This document shows positions 26,761 through 34,690 of a DNA stretch of 64,000 bases, piece by piece (position 1 is the first letter of the stretch; every line of letters begins with the position of its first letter). Origin of the DNA: a virus; IMG/VR virus record IMGVR_UViG_3300037808_001516, positions 79,906 to 143,905 of that record; one strand, written 5' to 3'. The notes under the pieces are model-generated. The model had not been told where the DNA came from. It saw only the letters and a program-made list of their open reading frames with translations, and ran no database searches. A program made the translations under genes and the position numbers.

Positions 26761-27450
26761 ATGTTTCAAGCAAATATTTCAGATCTACGTTCAGATCGAC
26801 AGAAGCTTAATTATAATCTAGCTATCGATTCGAAATTCGAAAAAGGTGTAAACCCAGAGGCCCTCAATCGACTGTGTGAATACCTTAGCATGACAAAGGA
26901 AGAGGTGGTATTGAAAGCATCTCGTGACGAGGCTTTTGAAAAGACCGTTGCTATGTATGTCTCGATAAACGCTAGTAGGCAAGGTACAAAAGACGAAGCG
27001 TTCATTGTCCAAGGTATTTCTCGTGAGGTTAAGAAATATGGTATCGATATTAGAAACTATACCACTAACGAAAAGGTGCCAATCCGAGAGAGCAGCCAGG
27101 TCTTGCCAAGATCGCAAGCTAAAAAGAAACACGACAGTCATCTTTTGATGAAATCATTTGACTTTGGCGGTAAGATATGTGATAATAGGAGAATAGAAGG
27201 TTTTGCAAAAGTATGCCTTGGGTCAGGAGGACACCAGGATAACGTATTTCACGAAGCTTCTGAATTCATGAAATGGGCTTCAGAATACGGCAGCAAAAAC
27301 ACAATCTATACCGTTTTGATTGACACCGATCAAGAGAAAATTTTCAACAACTTAAAGAATCTAGAAGAAGAATTAGGAAAACAAAATTTATGGGTAGCAA
27401 GCCACAGAGAACTCCAAGAAAGATTAATCTCTCTAAAAAACGAGAACTAG
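26761..27450 (+). CDS. Possible restriction-type nuclease partner of the methyltransferase
   Basis: 229 residues, no firm family. The C-terminal half contains S-F-D-F-G-G-K (Asp134), then E-G-F-A-K-V (Lys150) and L-G-S-G-G-H-Q-D-N. A D-x15-A-K arrangement followed by G-G-H-Q resembles degenerate PD-(D/E)XK cores of type II restriction enzymes, which often have G-G-x-Q after the catalytic Lys, but the usual Glu is missing. The N-terminal half is helical. The next gene, a DNA methyltransferase, begins 61 bases inside this one, a tight overlap often seen in restriction-modification pairs. Role inferred mainly from this context. Confidence 0.4.
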   Translation: MFQANISDLRSDRQKLNYNLAIDSKFEKGVNPEALNRLCEYLSMTKEEVVLKASRDEAFEKTVAMYVSINASRQGTKDEAFIVQGISREVKKYGIDIRNYTTNEKVPIRESSQVLPRSQAKKKHDSHLLMKSFDFGGKICDNRRIEGFAKVCLGSGGHQDNVFHEASEFMKWASEYGSKNTIYTVLIDTDQEKIFNNLKNLEEELGKQNLWVASHRELQERLISLKNEN

Positions 27451-28544
27451 GCCAATTCTATACTACGAAGTACGACTACATCTTAGAAGGCATGAGTATT
27501 CCTGCGCGATCCAAGGTTATCGAGCCTTTCGTAGGAGCAGGGGACCTTTGCCTATGGGCACACCAGAATGGAGTTGATGTAAGCGAGGTAGAGTGTTATG
27601 ATATTGACCCACCATCGACTCTACGACTTGAGTTTGATATTCTAGTTCGCGACACTCTGAAGAGTCCGCCTGATTATGACAACAAATTCATATTAACCAA
27701 TCCGCCATTTCTTGCAAAAAACAAGGCTAAGCAGTCGGGATACGAAGATATATTTACTCGATGGGCTACAAATGATTTGTATAAATGCTTTTTGGAGTCT
27801 TTGATTGAGCAGGATCCTGCAGGTGGCGTGGTGATTTTGCCTCTTAATTTTTTCTGTGATGATAGAAAAGTCGAAACGAGAGATAGGTTCATTAATAAGT
27901 TTTCTATAAAGAGGGTCAACATTTTCGAGGAACAGGTGTTTGCAGATACGACGTATACCATTTGTTCAGTCGAATTTGAGAAAAGGTCCAGTCCTGTCCT
28001 TCCTGTTATAGACATAGACACTTATATTTATCCAAGAAGAGAAAATATCAAGATGTCCGTTTCTAGCTCCACGAAGTGGAAGGTAGGTTCAGAAGTACTC
28101 GCACGGAAGCAGAGTGAGTATAAAGTTTCTAGATTGACCCATTCAATGGTGTTTGATGATTGTGTTAGGAATAAGACCTTAAATCCAGAAAAAGAAAATA
28201 AAGTCACAAATATCTTGCTAAAATGTGTTGATGGTGGTAAGATGGATTCTAGAATAAAGTTGGAGTGGAACAAAGTGCCTCTTTTGGCAAAAGATACTGA
28301 CAGAGCTTTCTGTACTGTTGTTATCGACCCGCCAATCTCCAACAAAAAACAAAAAAAACTTATTGACAAATTTAACAAAAAGTTAGAAAATTATAGAAGC
28401 AAATATAACAGTCTGTTTTTGGTGAACTATAGAAACTCATCAAAATCATATGCAAGAAAGAGAATGTCTTTTGACATAGCATTTAACTTAATCAAAGAAT
28501 GTCTAAACGAGTTAGACAAGAAGGAGAAAAAAAATGAGCAATGA
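27390..28544 (+). CDS. N6-adenine DNA methyltransferase
   Basis: 384 residues. E-L-G-Q-F-Y-T-T (19-26) is the usual N-terminal motif of M.TaqI/Eco57I-type enzymes; motif I is V-I-E-P-F-V-G-A-G-D-L (43-53), an acidic Y-D-I-D (motif II) lies at 70-73, and the catalytic N-P-P-F is at 104-107. The C-terminal ~200 residues should be the target-recognition domain and match nothing I know. It would transfer a methyl group from S-adenosylmethionine to adenine N6. ATG 27390 has AGGA at 27375-27378. It overlaps both neighbours. Functions could be protection against host restriction, or one arm of a phage-carried modification system. Confidence 0.85.
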   Translation: MGSKPQRTPRKINLSKKRELGQFYTTKYDYILEGMSIPARSKVIEPFVGAGDLCLWAHQNGVDVSEVECYDIDPPSTLRLEFDILVRDTLKSPPDYDNKFILTNPPFLAKNKAKQSGYEDIFTRWATNDLYKCFLESLIEQDPAGGVVILPLNFFCDDRKVETRDRFINKFSIKRVNIFEEQVFADTTYTICSVEFEKRSSPVLPVIDIDTYIYPRRENIKMSVSSSTKWKVGSEVLARKQSEYKVSRLTHSMVFDDCVRNKTLNPEKENKVTNILLKCVDGGKMDSRIKLEWNKVPLLAKDTDRAFCTVVIDPPISNKKQKKLIDKFNKKLENYRSKYNSLFLVNYRNSSKSYARKRMSFDIAFNLIKECLNELDKKEKKNEQ

Positions 28545-30267
28545 TCATTTTGTGGGAATACCAAGTATTCACCTACTGAAAACATATGAAAACAAGAAAT
28601 ATCCAAATATATATGCAGCATTAGAGGAATACATCGACAATTGTTTTGATGCTTTCGAGAGAGTGTATTTTGAGGAGACAAAATTCCTCAAGCCGCCAAC
28701 AATCACTTTCTCTCTAGGTGGAGATAGTATTGTAATAGGAGATAACGCCTCAGGAATGGACCAGGAACAATTAAAGACAGCCTTAAGGCTTGGGGACTCG
28801 GGAACAGATAAGTTTGGACTTCAAGACTCTTTAGGTATGTTTGGTTGCGGCGCCTCATCAGCCGCTTTGACTGTTGGGGAATCTCTTGAATTTCTGACAA
28901 AGACCAAAGAAGGAGATTTGCTTTATGGTGCACTAGATCCAGATTATATTCAAAAGCATGGCAATTGGGCTTACCCCCTTCGACAGGGGTCTGAAGCAGA
29001 AGGGGTCGTGTTTGAGAATATTCTCGGTACCGACACGGAGTCTGGAACGGTAGCATCTGTACGTGGTCTTGCGGAGGCCCCAAAGAATAGGACCAACTTC
29101 TACAGCACCTTGAAGACCAAGATTAGAACTAGATATAGTCATAAATTTATGAACCTAAAACAACAAGGCAGAGAGGTTTCGTTTAAATTCTTAAAGGGTG
29201 ACAGTAGGAACTTTAACGCCACGGAGAACGTTGTCGACGTCCTGTGTGATGAGGATGCGAGTAAAACTAAATTCTTTAAAAATTTCGGTGGTCCAAACTG
29301 TGATGTGTCATGGATAAACGTTTTTGGGTGCCAGGTTGGTGTAAGGGCTTCATTTACTGAAAGTTATGACGCTCACCTCTCAAACAAGCGAGAAAAGGGA
29401 ACTTCTGAAAATTACTGGGGATACGGAATTAATGTAAATCAGAAGCAGGGAATATACTTTTACAGAAATGGAAAATTGTTGGAGACCAGGAGCGGAGACC
29501 CTATTTGGAAGTATCACGGCGCGCTCCGAGGACTGTTGGTCGAGATCCACATAACCGAAGACCTTATTGAAAAAGGACTTGTAAAAATCGCACAAGAGAA
29601 AACTTCAGTTATCTTAAGTGAAGAGCTTAAGAAGGAGATGAAGAGGATCTTTCAACCAATCACGACTAAAGTCCGAGGATTGCGAGAGAGCGAGTCCAGC
29701 CAAAGTGTGCACCTAACGGACGAACAGGAAAAACAAAAGGCTGCAGCTACCGTAGAGGGAATTGGCAGGGCCCTGAAGACCAAGAGGAAAGAAACTAAAG
29801 GATCTGATTCTTCTTCATCATTAAGCGAGGTTATCAAACAAACTTCTAGAAAAAACAAAAGCTATGTTGGATCTGGAGACAAGGTAGAGGTAACAAAGTC
29901 TAACAAAAAGCAGAGTGACTTTGATTACAAGTGGGTCAACCAGACTAGATCAAAGACTACCCCGTTTTGGATTGAGTATACCAACCCGGAGGCATCTGTT
30001 GACAAAATCAACACTTCTAAAACAATTGTCCTCAATCAGGCACACCCAATGATGGGGGAGTTGAAAAACGCGAACCTGACTCACACAGCTATTATTCTAG
30101 CAGTGGCAATTGCTTACGGGATAAACAAGGACAATGATTTCTCTACGGAAGAGTTTGAGGAGACAGCTCATGGCATCGGAGAGATAGCTTTGAAAATCAT
30201 GGACAGCATGAAACCAATAACCAAGACAGAAGAAAAATCATTTAAAGTTTTAGCAAATAATGCTTGA
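28534..30267 (+). CDS. MORC-like GHKL ATPase
   Basis: 577 residues with a clear Bergerat ATP-binding fold: N box A-L-E-E-Y-I-D-N-C-F-D-A (29-40), G1 box I-G-D-N-A-S-G-M-D (68-76), G2 box L-G-M-F-G-C-G-A-S-S (100-109). The spacing and sequence resemble the MORC/MutL/Hsp90 type (HATPase_c_3), not sensor kinases or gyrase; no Toprim or endonuclease domain is visible. Residues ~385-480 are charged and low-complexity, and the last ~110 residues form a helical domain. It starts inside the methyltransferase gene (AAGGAGAAAAAAAATG). Prokaryotic MORC-like ATPases occur in restriction-modification-linked operons, which fits the neighbours. A replication or packaging role is an alternative. Confidence 0.8.
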   Translation: MSNDHFVGIPSIHLLKTYENKKYPNIYAALEEYIDNCFDAFERVYFEETKFLKPPTITFSLGGDSIVIGDNASGMDQEQLKTALRLGDSGTDKFGLQDSLGMFGCGASSAALTVGESLEFLTKTKEGDLLYGALDPDYIQKHGNWAYPLRQGSEAEGVVFENILGTDTESGTVASVRGLAEAPKNRTNFYSTLKTKIRTRYSHKFMNLKQQGREVSFKFLKGDSRNFNATENVVDVLCDEDASKTKFFKNFGGPNCDVSWINVFGCQVGVRASFTESYDAHLSNKREKGTSENYWGYGINVNQKQGIYFYRNGKLLETRSGDPIWKYHGALRGLLVEIHITEDLIEKGLVKIAQEKTSVILSEELKKEMKRIFQPITTKVRGLRESESSQSVHLTDEQEKQKAAATVEGIGRALKTKRKETKGSDSSSSLSEVIKQTSRKNKSYVGSGDKVEVTKSNKKQSDFDYKWVNQTRSKTTPFWIEYTNPEASVDKINTSKTIVLNQAHPMMGELKNANLTHTAIILAVAIAYGINKDNDFSTEEFEETAHGIGEIALKIMDSMKPITKTEEKSFKVLANNA

Positions 30268-30292
30268 CGCAAACAATGAAATCTGATATTAT
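30264..30292 (+). promoter_or_regulatory. Sigma70-type promoter for the SSB-recombinase unit
   Basis: TTGACG (30264-30269), 17 bases, TATTAT (30287-30292) with an extended -10 TGA just before. It overlaps the stop codon of the GHKL ATPase gene. Transcription should start near 30299, giving a ~75-base leader to the SSB gene. Confidence 0.88.
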
Positions 30293-30302
30293 ATAAACAG
30301 TT

Positions 30303-30322
30303 GGTCAGGATATTTGCTGACC
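30303..30322 (+). promoter_or_regulatory. Leader hairpin upstream of the SSB gene
   Basis: GGTCAG / CTGACC 6-bp stem with an eight-base loop, at the very start of the predicted transcript, followed by an A-rich single-stranded stretch (GCAAAAAAACAACATACC) leading into TAGGAGGT. T4 gene 32 is self-regulated by gp32 binding a structured leader followed by an unstructured A/U-rich run, and this layout is similar. Autoregulation is inference. Confidence 0.4.
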
Positions 30323-30372
30323 TGCTATAGCCAAACGTGCAAAAAAACAACATACCATAGGAGGTAATAACA

Positions 30373-31131
30373 ATGGCACTTAATTTAGACGCTATGAAAG
30401 CGAAACTCGATAAACTTAACGGAAAGGGAGACGGAAAGAAAAACTTCTGGCGACCAGAGGACGGAGAAAGCAATATCCGTATCGTTTCCACGAAGGACGG
30501 CGACCCGTTCAAGGAAAAGTTCTTCCACTACGGTGTTGGTGGTCAATCTTTTCTCTGCCCAAAGCGCAACTTTGGGGATGACTGCCCAACCTGCAACTTC
30601 GCCAACAAGCTTTGGAATGAAGGCACAGAGGATAGTAAAAAGCAAGCAAAGGAGATGTTTGCAAAGCAACGTTTCTTTTCCCCGGTTCTTGTCCGAGGTG
30701 AAGAAGCAGAAGGCATTCGAGTTTGGGGATACGGCAAGATGGCTTATGAAAAGCTTCTTACAATCGTCCTTGACCCTGACTATGGTGATATCACAGACCC
30801 TGAGAATGGCAACGACCTGAAGTTGATGTACGGCAAGCTGCCTGGTGCTAGTTTCCCTCGCACCGACATTCGACCTCGGCCTCGAAAGACTGTTCTTTGT
30901 GATGATGCTGTCGGTGGAGACGACCGATGCGCAGAGCTTTTGGAGACCATTCCAAACTTTGATGAAATCTTTGAGCGCAAGACAACTGAAGAAGTTCAGT
31001 CTATTATGGACCAGTTCCTTTCAGGAGACACTGGAAATTCAGAGGTAGAAAAGTTCGGTGGCAGTAATACCACTTCTACCACGTCTTCGGACTCGGTGGA
31101 GAATGCATTCAACGATTTGTTGAATCAGTAG
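30373..31131 (+). CDS. 32: Single-stranded DNA-binding protein, gp32-like
   Basis: 252 residues. Coats single-stranded DNA during replication and recombination. The Lys-rich N-terminus (A-M-K-A-K-L-D-K-L) would be the cooperative self-binding region. The segment F-W-R-P-E-D-G-E-S-N-I-R-I begins the OB core, a Cys cluster (F-L-C-P-K, then D-C-P-T-C) matches a gp32-type zinc site, and the tail is acidic with an aromatic end (V-E-N-A-F-N-D-L-L-N-Q) that recruits partners. Strong ribosome site AGGAGGT. First gene of a unit with uvsX, driven by a strong early-type promoter with a structured leader. Confidence 0.9.
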   Translation: MALNLDAMKAKLDKLNGKGDGKKNFWRPEDGESNIRIVSTKDGDPFKEKFFHYGVGGQSFLCPKRNFGDDCPTCNFANKLWNEGTEDSKKQAKEMFAKQRFFSPVLVRGEEAEGIRVWGYGKMAYEKLLTIVLDPDYGDITDPENGNDLKLMYGKLPGASFPRTDIRPRPRKTVLCDDAVGGDDRCAELLETIPNFDEIFERKTTEEVQSIMDQFLSGDTGNSEVEKFGGSNTTSTTSSDSVENAFNDLLNQ

Positions 31132-31138
31132 GTGAAAC

Positions 31139-32266
31139 ATGGCTAAGGTTTCGAAACTCAAAAAGGGTGCTTTAGATATTGCTTCTATCCGAGGCATTAT
31201 CAACAAGAAAGCCGGTAGAGAAGTTGCTCATTCACTTCAGGATAATAATCCAACAGAAGTGAATGAGTGGATTCCTACTGGTTCACGGTGGCTTGATGCC
31301 ATCATTTGCAAGGGCAGACATGCTGGTATCCCTGTGGGTAAAATCTCAGAGATTGCCGGCCTTCCTGGTACTGGTAAGTCATTCTTGGCTGCCCAGATTG
31401 CCGGGAACGCTCAAAAGATGGGTATTGATGTGGTATACTTTGATTCAGAATCAGCTATTGACCCTTCTTTTATGGAGCGCGCAGGTTGCGACCTAGACAG
31501 GCTTATGTATGTCCAAGCAGCATCTGTTGAGTTTGTCCTGGAGACCATCGAAGAACTGCTAGCCACTGGTAACAAATGGCTTTTTATTTGGGATTCTTTG
31601 GCTCTTACTCCCTCGATTTCTGATATTGATGGCGACTTCAATCCTCAGTCTTCGATGGCGGTAAAGCCTAGAATCCTAGCCAAGGGAATGTCTAAATTAA
31701 CTATCCCTATCGCTGATGCAGATGCAACCTTTCTAGTCCTCAATCAATTGAAGACTAACTTGGGAGCAAGAACACCAGCGCAGGCTATGACTGAACCATA
31801 CACGACCCCAGGTGGAAAGGCTATGATTTATGCTTATTCACTTCGTGTGTGGCTCACAGCAAGAAAAGCCAAAGCTAGTTTCATCGTGGATGACAATGGT
31901 TTCCGCATTGGATCTGAAGTAAAGGTAAAGCTTGAAAAGTCTCGTTTTGGGACACACGGCCGAACCTGCAACTTCAAGATCCTATGGGGAGATGATGCTG
32001 TTGGCGTCCAAGATGAAGAAAGTTGGTTCGATGCAATCCAAATCTCTGAAAGACTTGAACAGTCTGGTGCATGGTTTACGCTAATCCACAATGATGGGTC
32101 TAAGGAAAAGTTCCAGCGCAAACAATGGGTCACCAAACTTGAGAGTGAAAAATTCAGAGAAAGTGTCTTGACTATTATTGAAGAAGATGTTATTATGAAG
32201 TTCAAGAATAGAGAAGGCAACGCAGGCGACTTCTACGAACCGGAAGACATTCCGGCTGAAGATTAG
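31139..32266 (+). CDS. uvsX: UvsX/RecA-type recombinase
   Basis: 375 residues (T4 UvsX 391). Walker A G-L-P-G-T-G-K-S at 74-81, a Walker B-type strand W-L-F-I-W-D-S-L, catalytic region E-S-A-I-D-P, and the L2-like segment P-G-G-K-A-M-I-Y. Forms filaments on SSB-coated DNA for strand exchange, recombination-dependent replication and repair. Follows the SSB gene by 7 bases, allowing balanced production of the two partners. A terminator follows 9 bases after the stop. Confidence 0.95.
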   Translation: MAKVSKLKKGALDIASIRGIINKKAGREVAHSLQDNNPTEVNEWIPTGSRWLDAIICKGRHAGIPVGKISEIAGLPGTGKSFLAAQIAGNAQKMGIDVVYFDSESAIDPSFMERAGCDLDRLMYVQAASVEFVLETIEELLATGNKWLFIWDSLALTPSISDIDGDFNPQSSMAVKPRILAKGMSKLTIPIADADATFLVLNQLKTNLGARTPAQAMTEPYTTPGGKAMIYAYSLRVWLTARKAKASFIVDDNGFRIGSEVKVKLEKSRFGTHGRTCNFKILWGDDAVGVQDEESWFDAIQISERLEQSGAWFTLIHNDGSKEKFQRKQWVTKLESEKFRESVLTIIEEDVIMKFKNREGNAGDFYEPEDIPAED

Positions 32267-32275
32267 CCACTACAC

Positions 32276-32303
32276 AGCCCGCCTCTTCTGGCGGGCTTTT
32301 TTT
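32276..32303 (+). terminator. Factor-independent terminator after uvsX
   Basis: Stem AGCCCGCC / GGCGGGCT with a TCTTCT loop and seven to eight T. The T-run abuts the ribosome site of the next gene, so the 5' nuclease can be expressed only through read-through or an unseen promoter. Confidence 0.88.
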
Positions 32304-32315
32304 ATGGAGAAGAAG

Positions 32316-33278
32316 ATGAATAGAGTAATGATTGTAGACGCATATAACCAGTTTATTAGAGGTTATATCGTAGACCCAAGTAAGAACCCCAATGGCGACC
32401 CAATCGGCGGCATACGGACGTTTATCAACATCACAAACAAACTGACTAGAGAAATCAAGCCAGACTTGGTAGTGTTAGTATGGGACGGCAAGGGCGGCTC
32501 GCAAAAGCGTAGAGCAATGAACAAGGCCTACAAGGGAGGCCGCAAGCCACCACGCACTAACTGGGGTCAAGTAGGTATGAGCCCGGAGGAGCTTACGGAC
32601 AATAAGGTGTGGCAACAAATGAGAGTGATTGAATACTTCAACAGTACTCCTATGATTCAGTTTATGGAACCACACGTAGAGGCAGACGACGTTATCTCTT
32701 ACATCAAGAATACATCAATGTTTGAAGACTGGCAAAAGGTCATCGTCTCAGCAGATAAAGATTTTATTCAATTATTGGATGATAAAACAATCCTGCACAG
32801 ACCTATCCAGAAAGAGTATCTAAATAAGAACAGTATAGTGGAGAAATTCAACATCCACCCCACGAACTTTGCTCTTGCAAGGGCTATCGTTGGAGACTCC
32901 TCGGATAACCTACCAGGAGTGCCTAGAGTAGGACTACCGACAGTAGCAAAGAAATTTCCTTTCCTAAAAGAAGAGAAGACGCACTACTTAGATAGCATTC
33001 TGGCTGAATGCAGTAAACCAGAAAATAACCAAAAAGTGTATACAAACATTTTAGAATCAAAGGAGTTAATAGAAAACAATTATGATATTATGCAATTATC
33101 CTCACCAATGTTGTCAATTCAAGCCAAACAAGGGATCGACGATACGTTTGAGCAATATAGCCCCCACTACAATCAAACGGAAATGAGAAAACTGATGATC
33201 CAGGACGGAGTTCTCACCGTAAGCACCCAAGACCTAGACCAGAGATTTAACAATATTATCTCTTCCTTTTCTCGGTAA
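32316..33278 (+). CDS. 5'-3' exonuclease / flap endonuclease (RNase H-type)
   Basis: 320 residues from ATG 32316 (GGAGAAGA just upstream; ATG 32304 lies in the terminator T-run and lacks a ribosome site). FEN-family metal ligands are visible: V-D-A-Y near the start, V-E-A-D-D around 127-131, S-A-D-K-D-F near 148-153, and G-D-S-S-D-N-L-P-G-V-P with the helix-hairpin-helix after it. It would remove RNA primers and flaps on the lagging strand, as T4 RNase H or the 5' domain of Pol I does. Its separate gene complements the minimal family A polymerase, which lacks this domain. Confidence 0.92.
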   Translation: MNRVMIVDAYNQFIRGYIVDPSKNPNGDPIGGIRTFINITNKLTREIKPDLVVLVWDGKGGSQKRRAMNKAYKGGRKPPRTNWGQVGMSPEELTDNKVWQQMRVIEYFNSTPMIQFMEPHVEADDVISYIKNTSMFEDWQKVIVSADKDFIQLLDDKTILHRPIQKEYLNKNSIVEKFNIHPTNFALARAIVGDSSDNLPGVPRVGLPTVAKKFPFLKEEKTHYLDSILAECSKPENNQKVYTNILESKELIENNYDIMQLSSPMLSIQAKQGIDDTFEQYSPHYNQTEMRKLMIQDGVLTVSTQDLDQRFNNIISSFSR

Positions 33279-33282
33279 AACC

Positions 33283-33291
33283 TGTTATACT
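33283..33291 (+). promoter_or_regulatory. Extended -10 promoter ahead of the helicase
   Basis: TGT-TATACT at 33283-33291, in the 35-base gap upstream of the helicase. The -35 region (TTCCTT at 33263-33268, 17-base spacing) is weak, but the extended -10 could compensate. Confidence 0.5.
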
Positions 33292-33313
33292 GTATAGATA
33301 ACAAAGGATAAAC

Positions 33314-34690
33314 ATGGAACAAGATACAAGCTTCTCCAAATTTGGTAAGTCTTTTCAGGAAGACCTATGCCACATGATTTTGAACGACCGTCCATTCGCG
33401 GACCAAATGTTCGAAGTCTTAGACATTAACTTTTTGGAACTGAAGCACTTGAGAGTGTTCATCCAGAAGATACAGGACTACAGAAAAAGATACGGTGTAC
33501 ACCCAACCTCTAAGATTATGCTATCGGTCATCCGAACAGGGTTAGACAGCGAGCCAGAGTCGGTCAAGACTAGAATCAGGGACTATTACGCCCGAGTACT
33601 AGCCAATGGTCAGGAACCAGACGCGGTTGAATACATCAAGGACACAGCGCTGGATTTCTGTAAGAAGCAGAAACTAAAGGGTGCTTTGATAAAGTCGGTT
33701 GAACTAATTAAATCGTCTTCCTTCGACGAGGTGTCTAAAGTTATCGACGATGCTCTCAAATTAGGTTCAGACAATACAATGGGTTATGATTATATTGCGG
33801 ACTTCGAGGCGAGATTTCTCAAGAAAGCAAGAGACCCAGTAACAACAGGGTGGGCAGATATTGATGACATTTCTAAGGGAGGTCTTGGTAAAGGGGAGCT
33901 TGGCGTTGTTGTGGCTCCTACTGGTGCAGGCAAATCAATGGTCCTCGTACATCTTGGGGCGCAGGCAGTCAAGGCCGGCAAAAATGTACTACACTACACA
34001 TTGGAACTTGGTGACACTATTGTTGCTGGTCGTTATGACGCTGCTATTACTGGCGTTGAACTGAAAAATCTAGCAGTTTTCAAAGAGAAGATTTATGATG
34101 AGATAAAAGATGTTCAAGGTAGGCTCATCGTCAAGGAATATCCCACCAGAAGCGCTAATATCCAAACAATCAAAAACCACATTGAGAAGCTAAAACGCCG
34201 AGATTTCGTCCCAGACATGATCATCGTGGACTACGGAGACCTAATTCGACCAGAAAATGGCGGAAAAGATGAGAAAAGACACCAACTCGAAACTATTTAC
34301 GAAGAGCTAAGAGGATTGGCTCAAATTTGCGAGTGTCCACTCTGGACAGCATCGCAAACAAACAGGTCCGGACTGAATGCTGAAGTGATTACCATGGAAT
34401 CGATTTCGGAGGCATTCAACAAATGCTTTGTAGCAGATTTTATCTTTACCGTCTCTAGAACGGTGGAGGACAAGAACAATAACACTGGTCGTATCTTCGT
34501 AGCGAAGAATAGGAACGGCCCGGATGGACTCGTGTATCCTTTGTTCATGGATACCAGCAGCGTGACCATCAAAGTCCTGTCTCAGACAGGTGAAACAGTA
34601 AATGATATAATTCAAAAATCTTCGAAGGACAGGTTAGATGCTTTGAAGGAAAAATACCAAGTATTCAAGAAAGAAGGAGGAAAGAAATAA
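33314..34690 (+). CDS. 41: DnaB-type replicative helicase, gp41-like
   Basis: 458 residues. N-terminal helical domain (~1-155), linker, then a RecA-like motor: T-T-G-W-A-D-I-D near 180, Walker A A-P-T-G-A-G-K-S near 203, Walker B M-I-I-V-D-Y-G-D, and a DnaB-typical glutamine sensor A-S-Q-T-N-R-S-G. Ring-shaped 5'-3' unwinding motor of the replication fork. No primase domain is fused, so a separate primase should be encoded elsewhere. The ribonucleotide reductase gene starts on the base after its stop. Confidence 0.93.
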   Translation: MEQDTSFSKFGKSFQEDLCHMILNDRPFADQMFEVLDINFLELKHLRVFIQKIQDYRKRYGVHPTSKIMLSVIRTGLDSEPESVKTRIRDYYARVLANGQEPDAVEYIKDTALDFCKKQKLKGALIKSVELIKSSSFDEVSKVIDDALKLGSDNTMGYDYIADFEARFLKKARDPVTTGWADIDDISKGGLGKGELGVVVAPTGAGKSMVLVHLGAQAVKAGKNVLHYTLELGDTIVAGRYDAAITGVELKNLAVFKEKIYDEIKDVQGRLIVKEYPTRSANIQTIKNHIEKLKRRDFVPDMIIVDYGDLIRPENGGKDEKRHQLETIYEELRGLAQICECPLWTASQTNRSGLNAEVITMESISEAFNKCFVADFIFTVSRTVEDKNNNTGRIFVAKNRNGPDGLVYPLFMDTSSVTIKVLSQTGETVNDIIQKSSKDRLDALKEKYQVFKKEGGKK

